Positions 34,975 through 40,975 of a DNA stretch of 64,000 nucleotides are shown here, in pieces. The DNA is from Thermotoga sp. SG1 (GTDB lineage: Bacteria; Thermotogota; Thermotogae; Thermotogales; Thermotogaceae). The stretch spans positions 186,001-250,000 of the forward strand of contig NZ_LNDD01000004.1 of the NCBI RefSeq assembly GCF_002865985.1, written 5' to 3'. Position 1 is the stretch's first letter; every line of letters begins with the position of its first letter. Below the pieces are notes generated by a model, which was given only the letters and a program-made list of their open reading frames with translations, did no database searches and was not told where the DNA came from. The position numbers and the translations under genes are program-made.

Positions 34975-35580
34975 TCAGATTTTACCATTCTCCAGGAAAT
35001 TTCTCAGAACCTTTATCCTTCTTCCCTTCTTCTCTATGAAACCCTCTTTTTCAAGATCCTGGAACACTCTGGAGAGTGCCGGCCTAGCACATCCAAAGAT
35101 TCTGGAAAGCTCTTCCACACTCACAGGAAGCACCACCTCTCCATCACTGTTCATGTGATGAACGAGGTAGTGAACAACCTTTTCCTTGAGCGTCTTTGTA
35201 GTGAGAAAGAAGAGTTTTTCAGAGACGATCCTGAAGTGCTCCGACACGTCTTCAAGGAAGAAAAGAAGGAGATTTCTGTCTTTCATGAGAAGTTCAAGGA
35301 ACCTCTCCTTCGGTATCGATAGAACCTTTGAATCTTCTTTCGCTATCACGTTCACCGGATACACTGGTTTTCTGGAAAAAACAAGGCCGGATGCTATTAT
35401 CTGAACGGGCTTTATCACATCGATCTCAAGAACCTTTCCATTTTCAGAGACGTGTTCTGTTCTCAGAGAGCCCTCAAGAAGGACGAGGATATCGTCTATC
35501 GGGTCCCCCTGATATCTGACTGTTTCACCTTCTTTGAATGTGAGTATTTGGCCGTGTTGTAGGAGCTTTTCTAATAACAC
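34975..35580 (-). CDS. Crp/Fnr family regulator, probable HcpR-like regulator of hcp
   Basis: A 201-residue regulator. Residues ~5-125 are a cupin-like effector domain ([19 protein letters not shown]), ~125-145 a dimer helix, ~150-195 a winged helix with [28 protein letters not shown]. The cyclic-AMP pocket motifs (GE-x-S, RTA) are absent and only one Cys is present, so it is neither a Crp proper nor an Fe-S Fnr; a heme/NO-type effector would fit. It is divergent from hcp, with a palindrome at 35591-35608 between them, and heads an operon with the HD-GYP and SDR genes. GTG 35580 follows GGGGGTGAG. Confidence 0.85.
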   Translation of the reverse strand: MLLEKLLQHGQILTFKEGETVRYQGDPIDDILVLLEGSLRTEHVSENGKVLEIDVIKPVQIIASGLVFSRKPVYPVNVIAKEDSKVLSIPKERFLELLMKDRNLLLFFLEDVSEHFRIVSEKLFFLTTKTLKEKVVHYLVHHMNSDGEVVLPVSVEELSRIFGCARPALSRVFQDLEKEGFIEKKGRRIKVLRNFLENGKI

Positions 35581-35590
35581 TCTCTCACCC

Positions 35591-35608
35591 CCGTAACAAT
35601 TGTTACGG
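35591..35608. promoter_or_regulatory. perfect 18-bp palindrome, operator of the Crp/Fnr-type regulator
   Basis: CCGTAACAATTGTTACGG is a perfect 9+9 dyad. With the -10 of hcp at 35630-35635 the expected start is about 35641, so its centre (35599.5) falls at about -41.5, the classical class II activator position. It also overlaps where RNA polymerase would bind for the divergent crp gene, which suggests autorepression. The GTAAC-N4-GTTAC form is typical of Crp/Fnr-family sites. Confidence 0.75.
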
Positions 35609-35629
35609 ACAGAGTAATCACAACCTAAT

Positions 35630-35635
35630 TATAAT
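35630..35635 (+). promoter_or_regulatory. -10 box of hcp
   Basis: A consensus TATAAT with no -35 box at 17 bases; instead the regulator palindrome covers this place, as in activator-dependent promoters. The leader to the ATG at 35670 is about 28 bases and holds GAGAGGAGG. Confidence 0.7.
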
Positions 35636-35669
35636 CTACGTGAAAGCCTTAACGAGAGGAGGGAAAAGT

Positions 35670-36965
35670 ATGCAGATGTTCTGTTACCAGTGTTCACAGA
35701 CGGCAAAGGGTGTGGGTTGTACCGAGTACGGAGTCTGTGGAAAAAGCCCAACACTCGCGAGACTCCAGGACAACCTCATATTCGCCATAAAAGGAATCTC
35801 TGCCTACTATTACCACGCAAGAGAACTTGGTTACGATGATCCTGAGATCGCTGGCTTTCTTGACGAAGCACTCTACAGTACCCTGACCAACGTGAACTTC
35901 GATGCACAGTCTTTCGTGGAGTACGCCCTTGAAGCGGGAAGAATGAACTTGAAGGTGATGAAACTTTTGAAAAAAGCCCACATCGAAACCTATGGTGAGC
36001 CAACCCCCGTTGAGGTGGAAACAGGAACCAAAAAGGGAAAGGGAATCATCGTAACAGGCCATAACCTGAAGGCTCTTGAAGAACTCCTGAAACAGGTTGA
36101 GGGAACTAACGTCTACGTTTACACTCACTCTGAAATGCTACCGGCACATGGATATCCCGGTTTGAGAAAGTACAAGAACCTCGCTGGAAATCTTGGAAAG
36201 GCATGGTACGATCAGAAAAAACTTTTTGCGGAGTACCCGGTCGCCATCCTGGGAACCTCCAACTGTGTGCTGATACCGAGCGATTCCTACAGGGACAGGA
36301 TGTTCACAACAAGCATAGCAAGACTTCCCGGTGTGAAACACATAGATGGTTATGACTACACCGAAGTGATAGAAAAGGCAAAGAGCCTTCCCGATCTTGA
36401 AGAAAAACCAGGTGATTACAAACTGAGAACGGGTTTTTCAACGTCCGTTGTGGCTTCCCTCGCAGATAAAATAAAAGAACTCGTTGAAGCCGGAAAGATC
36501 AAACACTTTCTCGTCGTTGGAGGTTGTGACGTTCCGTTCAAAAGGAATGAATACTACAGAGAATTCGTTCAGAAACTTCCAAAAGAGACGGTTGTCATCA
36601 CCCTTGCCTGTGGAAAGTTCAGAATAAACGACCTGGATCTTGGAGACATAGAAGGAATCCCAAGACTCATCGATGTGGGACAGTGTAACGATACGATCGT
36701 GGCCATAGAGATCGCGGAGGCACTCGCGAAGACCTTTGGTGTTCCGGTCACAGAACTTCCTCTCACACTCGTTCTCACCTGGATGGAACAAAAAGCAGTA
36801 GCGATCCTGTGGACCCTTCTTGCGCTCGGCTTGAAAAACATCTACGTTGGTCCCATTCTTCCAGCGTGGGTGAACGAAGACATCCTGAAAGTGCTCACCA
36901 CGGAGTTTGGGTTGAAGACGATTTCAGAACCGGAAAAGGATATAAAGGAAATACTCAAAGTTTAA
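35670..36965 (+). CDS. hcp: hydroxylamine reductase (hybrid cluster protein), class III-like
   Basis: A 431-residue hybrid cluster protein. The N-terminal Cys motif is CX2CX8CX5C (Cys5, 8, 17, 23), the [4Fe-4S] type. Hybrid-cluster ligands are seen in [48 protein letters not shown] and [11 protein letters not shown]. Classes I and II are about 530-560 residues; the ~110 residues missing after the N-terminal cluster mark class III. The protein reduces hydroxylamine in vitro and is thought to act as NO reductase in vivo, so it serves nitrosative stress. ATG 35670 follows GAGGAGGG. Divergent from a Crp/Fnr-type gene that probably activates it. Confidence 0.93.
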   Translation: MQMFCYQCSQTAKGVGCTEYGVCGKSPTLARLQDNLIFAIKGISAYYYHARELGYDDPEIAGFLDEALYSTLTNVNFDAQSFVEYALEAGRMNLKVMKLLKKAHIETYGEPTPVEVETGTKKGKGIIVTGHNLKALEELLKQVEGTNVYVYTHSEMLPAHGYPGLRKYKNLAGNLGKAWYDQKKLFAEYPVAILGTSNCVLIPSDSYRDRMFTTSIARLPGVKHIDGYDYTEVIEKAKSLPDLEEKPGDYKLRTGFSTSVVASLADKIKELVEAGKIKHFLVVGGCDVPFKRNEYYREFVQKLPKETVVITLACGKFRINDLDLGDIEGIPRLIDVGQCNDTIVAIEIAEALAKTFGVPVTELPLTLVLTWMEQKAVAILWTLLALGLKNIYVGPILPAWVNEDILKVLTTEFGLKTISEPEKDIKEILKV

Positions 36966-36990
36966 ACCCCGCCAGGCGGCGGGGTTTTTC
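36964..36990 (+). terminator. Rho-independent terminator after hcp
   Basis: AAACCCCGCC (36964-36973) and GGCGGGGTTT (36978-36987) form a 10-bp stem with an AGGC loop, and TTTTT runs through the end of the right arm. On the minus strand it could also serve the HdrA-like gene, but with only TTTAAA after the stem. Confidence 0.88.
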
Positions 36991-37348
36991 ATTTCATGAG
37001 TTCCAAGGCTTCCTTTATAGCACTCACGGCTTCCTCTGTTGACATGTTCCTTATATCAACACCCACGTGTTTTTCTTTGTCAAAACCCACAGCCTCAAAT
37101 GCATCTTTGAACATCTTCTTTTGCATCGTAGGATCGCATCCTGCCACGTACAGTTTATCCACATCTGCGTCTTTGAGGAGTTCTTTGAGGAAGGCATCAC
37201 CATCGTCTGCACAAAGTTGTGGATGTATCGCCACAAAATCAACCGCTTTTTCTCTTCTGAAAGTGTTCAACACTTCGAATATGTTCATCTTATGAAATGA
37301 GGGACAGGTTCCCTGACAGACACACAGAAGTAGGCCCTTCTTACCCAT
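36989..37348 (-). CDS. HdrA-like small Cys-containing protein
   Basis: A 119-residue protein with five Cys: three near the N-terminus (CVCQGTCPSF, Cys9, 11, 15), one in HPQLCADDG and one in VAGCDPTMQKKMF. The pattern resembles the N-terminal part of heterodisulfide reductase subunit A, where such residues hold an Fe-S cluster. The rest of HdrA (FAD domain) is absent. It overlaps the ferredoxin gene by eight bases and likely exchanges electrons with it. Convergent to hcp across a shared terminator. GGAGGTG precedes the ATG at 37348. Confidence 0.6.
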   Translation of the reverse strand: MGKKGLLLCVCQGTCPSFHKMNIFEVLNTFRREKAVDFVAIHPQLCADDGDAFLKELLKDADVDKLYVAGCDPTMQKKMFKDAFEAVGFDKEKHVGVDIRNMSTEEAVSAIKEALELMK

Positions 37349-37553
37349 TGACGTTCACCTCCGCAGAATAATTTATCGCTCCGACTGGACAGATCTTCTG
37401 ACAACCCCTGCAGAACTCCACACACTCATCCGGATTGGCAACCAGCGGCTTTCCATCTTTAACCGCGTAGACACCGTGCGGACAGAAATTCGCGCAGGTC
37501 AAACATCCGGTACACCTATCATAATCGATCACTGGATACCAGTTCTTCGCCAT
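37341..37553 (-). CDS. 2[4Fe-4S] ferredoxin-type protein
   Basis: A 70-residue protein with two cluster motifs. The first is CTGCLTCANFCP (Cys14, 17, 20, 24). The second is CVEFCRGCQKICP, which reads CX3CX2CX3CP, one residue longer between its first two Cys than the usual CX2C. A WYPVIDYDRC start is typical of subunit-type ferredoxins of oxidoreductases. It sits three bases after the ArsR gene and overlaps the HdrA-like gene, so it probably acts as the electron donor or acceptor for that protein. Confidence 0.82.
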   Translation of the reverse strand: MAKNWYPVIDYDRCTGCLTCANFCPHGVYAVKDGKPLVANPDECVEFCRGCQKICPVGAINYSAEVNVNG

Positions 37554-37556
37554 TTT

Positions 37557-37826
37557 TTATTTCCTCCCTTCGACAATTTTTTCCGCAAGTTCTATGAGTT
37601 CAAGAACGCGCGGATCTTTCAAAATAAGTCTTTTTCTCTTTCCCTCACGAATCATATCCACCAGTCCTGCTCTCTTCAGGACGGATACGTGTCTTGAAAG
37701 TGTTGATGGATCAAGATGGTCCATTGCTTCCATCTCGCACATACAAAGGTCCTTTTTTGCGATCTCCCTAAGTATTTTCACTCTCCATTTGCATGAGAGT
37801 GCTTTGAAGATCTCCTCAACACTCAT
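37557..37826 (-). CDS. ArsR-family transcriptional regulator
   Basis: An 89-residue winged-helix repressor. LDPSTLSRHVSVLKRAGLVDM is the helix-turn-helix and wing. Helix alpha-3 region has DLCMCEM (Cys28 and Cys30), reminiscent of the CVC arsenite/antimonite motif of ArsR, with a third Cys at position 12. A thiol- or metal-responsive repressor is likely. The operator at 37839-37864 overlaps its own promoter, so autoregulation of the arsR-ferredoxin-HdrA-like operon is expected. Confidence 0.85.
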   Translation of the reverse strand: MSVEEIFKALSCKWRVKILREIAKKDLCMCEMEAMDHLDPSTLSRHVSVLKRAGLVDMIREGKRKRLILKDPRVLELIELAEKIVEGRK

Positions 37827-37838
37827 TTTCCCACCTTC

Positions 37839-37864
37839 CTTGTATAATTGTACAACAATACAAG
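37839..37864. promoter_or_regulatory. 26-bp nested dyad, operator of the ArsR-type regulator
   Basis: The outer arms CTTGTAT (37839-37845) and ATACAAG (37858-37864) are perfect inverted repeats, and TTGTACAA (37848-37855) is a perfect palindrome on exactly the same axis (37851.5). The dyad covers the -10 box and most of the spacer of the arsR promoter. Confidence 0.7.
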
Positions 37865-37875
37865 TAACGTTCCAA
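37847..37875 (-). promoter_or_regulatory. promoter of the arsR-ferredoxin-HdrA-like operon
   Basis: On the minus strand TTGGAA (37870-37875) and TACAAT (37847-37852) are separated by exactly 17 bases. The expected start is near 37840, about 14 bases before the arsR ATG. The operator dyad covers the -10. Confidence 0.65.
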
Positions 37876-37905
37876 TGATCAAACGTATAACTTCCATGTA
37901 AAACC

Positions 37906-38580
37906 TCACAGAAGTTTCAGGATCTTCTTCAGTTCTTTAAAATTTCTCGCAATGGGAAATTCTGTTGGAACACTTTCCGAAGGTGAGAAAAGAACAAAAT
38001 CGATTCCAGCGTTTCTGGCTCCTTCAAGATCACTTGCTGGATCGTCTCCTACGTAAAGAACGTCTTCTCTTTTCAATCCCATCCTCTCGAGAGCAATCCA
38101 GAAAATGCGTGGATCTGGTTTTTCAGCCCCTGCTTCCTCTGAGGTAAGGACGAACTCGAAGAACCTCTCAAGACCGAGTTTTTTGCTCCTTCTTTCCTGA
38201 ACGGATCGGACACCGTTCGTGACTGCAGCCATTCTAACACCGTTTCTTTTCAACTCTTTCAGGAAATCCTCGGCACCGGGGAGAAAATGCGCTTCCTCTG
38301 AGAGGAATTCAAGGTACTCCCTTGCCACAATTTCAGGATCCAGAGAAGATCTTATTTTTCCCAAAAACTCCTCGAACCTTGCAACGACAACTTCCTCTTT
38401 GGATACCTTCTTTTCTGCGAGCATCTTCCACCATTTTCTGTTTATTTGCTTGTACAACAGCACTTGTTCCTCAGTGAGAGGAATCCTGTGTCTCAGAAAC
38501 GTCTCTTTCAATGCCATTTCTTCGCTTTTTTCGAAGTCGAGTATGGTACCGTCCAGATCGAACAGTACAGCCTTTCTCAA
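37906..38580 (-). CDS. HAD-superfamily hydrolase (YjjG-type nucleotidase/phosphatase)
   Basis: A 224-residue phosphatase: motif I LFDLDGTI (Asp8 nucleophile, Asp10), motif II TNGV near residue 115, motif III lysine in GAEKPDPRIF and motif IV VGDDPASDLEGARNAG. The helical cap between motifs I and II (about residues 18-95) is the C1 type. YjjG/HAD_IA proteins often dephosphorylate nucleoside monophosphates or sugar phosphates. Start TTG 38580 overlaps the GNAT stop in TTGA. It is the last gene of the smc operon. No terminator is obvious downstream. Confidence 0.8.
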   Translation of the reverse strand: MRKAVLFDLDGTILDFEKSEEMALKETFLRHRIPLTEEQVLLYKQINRKWWKMLAEKKVSKEEVVVARFEEFLGKIRSSLDPEIVAREYLEFLSEEAHFLPGAEDFLKELKRNGVRMAAVTNGVRSVQERRSKKLGLERFFEFVLTSEEAGAEKPDPRIFWIALERMGLKREDVLYVGDDPASDLEGARNAGIDFVLFSPSESVPTEFPIARNFKELKKILKLL

Positions 38581-39416
38581 ACCAGTCTCAACTCCATCTC
38601 GTACTGTGTGAGCATCCTCTGAAAGCCGTTCGCCTCAAGAGCATGGGAAAGTGGATCGTCCTCAGGAACGGCCGTGCAGGTCACCAGACTCTTTTTGCTT
38701 TCTTTCTGGATATGATCGACACATTCTCTGATGAACTCATCCAAGTTTCCACGAAAGGCGAAGGCATCGACGATGAAAGAACTTTGTGGAGTTTCCCCCC
38801 AGACCAGGTATCCTTCCCCGTCCTTCCAGCTTGCCCTTTCCATTCTGTACCGTTTGTCTGCAAGAAGAAGCGTTAAACTCTCTCTCTGCCAGTTTGGATT
38901 CCTGTTGAAGTCTGTCTTCGCTTTCAGAGAGTACATGTGGATTCTTTTTTCGTCCGTTTCGAAGAATCTCACATCGCCTGTTCCTTCGACGATTCTGTCC
39001 AAAACGAAGCTATGAAGATTTCTCTTCTTTTTGAATCCGTTTTTCTCGTAGAATCTAACCGCCCTTTGATCCGTTGAAACCACTTCAAGAACGACGCTCT
39101 TTACACCTTTCCAAACGAGGTGTTCCAGAGCGTGCTTCAGAATCATATCGGCAAGGCCTGTGCCTCTTCTGGGCTTTATCACTCCCATGGAATCTATCCT
39201 TCCCCGATCCTTTCTTATGCACAGAAGAACAAATCCCACCGGCTTTTCTTCCTCGAAGAACACGAAGGAATCCTCCAGGGAAATGGAATTCTCCCTCACA
39301 TCGAGGTTGAAGTTGTACACATCCCAGTTCACAGGAACCGCGTAATCTTTGAAGATCTCGTTCACAAGATTCACAAGGTCAATGACGGAAACCTCGCTCG
39401 CCCTTTTTATGGTCAC
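38577..39416 (-). CDS. GNAT-family N-acetyltransferase
   Basis: A 279-residue protein. Residues ~1-140 form a GNAT domain: FVFFEEEKPVGFVLLCIR (beta 2-4), then MGVIKPRRGTGLADMILKHAL with the acetyl-CoA loop RxxGxA/G, and AVRFYEKNGFKKKRNLHS. The last ~130 residues hold a second, weaker domain, possibly a degenerate GNAT half, giving the tandem layout of some acetyltransferases. The substrate is unknown. GTG 39416 overlaps the fliS stop in GTGA, so translation is coupled. Confidence 0.72.
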   Translation of the reverse strand: MTIKRASEVSVIDLVNLVNEIFKDYAVPVNWDVYNFNLDVRENSISLEDSFVFFEEEKPVGFVLLCIRKDRGRIDSMGVIKPRRGTGLADMILKHALEHLVWKGVKSVVLEVVSTDQRAVRFYEKNGFKKKRNLHSFVLDRIVEGTGDVRFFETDEKRIHMYSLKAKTDFNRNPNWQRESLTLLLADKRYRMERASWKDGEGYLVWGETPQSSFIVDAFAFRGNLDEFIRECVDHIQKESKKSLVTCTAVPEDDPLSHALEANGFQRMLTQYEMELRLV

Positions 39417-39826
39417 CCCATGAGATTCAGTCCCCCCTGCTTTTTTTCCGAAGAAGTTACATTTCCTGCCTTTTTCATGGCTTCTTTCCAGACTTCCAGA
39501 AGTTCCGAGAGCATACCTTCGACCTCTCTGATCTTCTCAAGATCTTTCTTCACGTTACCTTCGACCAGTCTCTGGAACATGTAGTTGTAAAGTGCTCTCA
39601 GGTTCTGAGCGATGGTGCCGCCTTTTTCCATGTTCAGAGAAAGATTGAGCTCTGTGATTATGTCCTGTGCACGTGTGACCTTCTCACTGAACTCAACGAA
39701 TTTTTTCTCCTCCAACAACTTTTCTGCCTCTTTCAGAACCTCTATCGCTTTTTCGTAAAGCATCTGGACGAGTTTTGCCGGACTTGCTGTCATGACCATC
39801 TTTTCAAGGTAGGTATTCTCCTTCAT
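39413..39826 (-). CDS. fliS: flagellin export chaperone FliS
   Basis: A 137-residue all-helical protein. TYLEKMVMTASPAKLVQMLYEKAIEVLKEA is the standard FliS N-terminus, followed by RAQDIITELNLSLNMEKGGTIAQNLRALYNYMFQRLVEG. It binds flagellin and keeps it unfolded for export. ATG 39826 follows GAGAGGTG by five bases; the frame from TTG 39841 adds only five residues. No flagellin or fliD gene is nearby; the gene is instead within the smc operon, overlapping the GNAT gene. Confidence 0.92.
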   Translation of the reverse strand: MKENTYLEKMVMTASPAKLVQMLYEKAIEVLKEAEKLLEEKKFVEFSEKVTRAQDIITELNLSLNMEKGGTIAQNLRALYNYMFQRLVEGNVKKDLEKIREVEGMLSELLEVWKEAMKKAGNVTSSEKKQGGLNLMG

Positions 39827-39837
39827 TCTTTCACCTC

Positions 39838-40437
39838 TCAAGATGGTTCTCTTTTGAGAAGATCCTCGACCTTTCTGAAGAACTCCTCGTAATAGGTGAA
39901 AACGTCCTTCAACTCTCCATCTATGAGATCGGATATCTTCACAAGATCTTTACTCTGAAGGGCGTTCACAAAGTCTGTCAGGATACCTACAAGATGATCT
40001 TCGCTCACGCTCAGACCCAGTTCCTTCGGGCTGATGCCGGTGATCCTGATGGTGTTCATTCGAACGTTCTCCATTGCGTTGAGCCCTTCCGCAAGATCGT
40101 TTATGCTCCTGTATCCTTCATTGGTTCCTGCTATAACGGCGTCCGCTACCTTTCCAAGCAAAGGCTTTACTCGTTCTATGTATCTGAGAACCTCTTCTAT
40201 CGTCTCAAGCAGAAACTCCTTCAAAGGAGAAAGCAAAAGTTCTATCTCCATATCATCACTGATCTCCACTTGCTTCAACTCTTCCAGCCTTGTAAGGGGA
40301 TACTCCTCGTTGTTTATCACAATTCTTTTCACCACCATGTTTTCTTTTCCCTTCCTGACACGCTCCAGAAGATCTCCAAAAGTCCTTACATTTTCCACGT
40401 CGATGGTGATCTCTTCACCGTTCACGATGATTCTCAT
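39838..40437 (-). CDS. unknown protein, predicted beta-grasp N-domain and helical C-domain
   Basis: A 199-residue soluble protein. I do not know the family. Residues 1-72 read like a ubiquitin/ThiS-like beta-grasp: MRIIVNGEEITIDVENVRTF (hairpin), GDLLERVRKG (helix), VVKRIVINNEEYPL (strand), DDMEIELLL (last strand). It has no C-terminal Gly-Gly. Residues 73-199 are almost all helix and may form a bundle. Its stop is 11 bases before the fliS ATG and its ATG shares ATGA with the Nudix stop. A FliS/flagellin-associated role is one possibility because of position; this is inference only. Confidence 0.6.
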   Translation of the reverse strand: MRIIVNGEEITIDVENVRTFGDLLERVRKGKENMVVKRIVINNEEYPLTRLEELKQVEISDDMEIELLLSPLKEFLLETIEEVLRYIERVKPLLGKVADAVIAGTNEGYRSINDLAEGLNAMENVRMNTIRITGISPKELGLSVSEDHLVGILTDFVNALQSKDLVKISDLIDGELKDVFTYYEEFFRKVEDLLKREPS

Positions 40438-40973
40438 CCTATCACTCCCTTTGAAAGGAAATATCGTGTCAAGGCACAGATTGTCTTTGAATCTTCTATC
40501 TCCGCGTTCTTGAGTAAAGACAGCACTTTCTCCACGGGGATCTTCTTCACTTCGATGAATTCATCGGGATCGGTGTTCTGGGTGGTTTTTTCCAGTTCTT
40601 CTGCTGCAAATATATGTATCACCTCCGTTGTGAAACCGGGCGTTGTGAAGATCTTCCCAAGATAGGAGAACCTCTTTGCCCGATAACCCGTCTCCTCTTC
40701 GAGTTCTCTCCTGGCACATTCCTCGGGGGATTCTCCGAGGTCCATTTTCCCGGCAGGGAGTTCGAGGAGCATCTGCTCAATGGGGTATCTGTACTGCTCG
40801 ACGAAGATGATCTCTTCCCCCAGGACCGGAACGATCACAACCGCACCGGGATGGTCCACGACTTCACGGGTCGACTCCTCACCGTTTGGAAGTTTCACAC
40901 GATCGATCCTCACACTTATCATCTTTCCCTCGAAGATCCTTTTGCTTTCGATCTTCTCTTCGTAGAACTTCAC
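40434..40973 (-). CDS. Nudix hydrolase, ADP-ribose pyrophosphatase type
   Basis: A 179-residue hydrolase. The Nudix box is complete: GKMDLGESPEECARRELEEETGY (about residues 76-98, GX5EX7REUXEEXGU). The N-terminus (SKRIFEGKMISVRIDRVKLPNG) and VVDHPGAVVIVPVL match the ADP-ribose pyrophosphatase subfamily. GTG 40973 has GGAGGTG with seven bases spacing; GTG 40979 lies too close to that site but would overlap the smc stop. It clears ADP-ribose or related nucleotides. Confidence 0.88.
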   Translation of the reverse strand: MKFYEEKIESKRIFEGKMISVRIDRVKLPNGEESTREVVDHPGAVVIVPVLGEEIIFVEQYRYPIEQMLLELPAGKMDLGESPEECARRELEEETGYRAKRFSYLGKIFTTPGFTTEVIHIFAAEELEKTTQNTDPDEFIEVKKIPVEKVLSLLKNAEIEDSKTICALTRYFLSKGVIG

Positions 40974-40975
40974 CG

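Noticed and set aside
34975-35580. Fnr-type Fe-S cluster in the Crp/Fnr protein
   Set aside because: Only one Cys is present, in the helix-turn-helix; a four-Cys cluster cannot form.
37906-37940. Terminator after the HAD gene (AACTTC ... GAAGTT)
   Set aside because: Only six pairs, a 16-base loop and no T-run.
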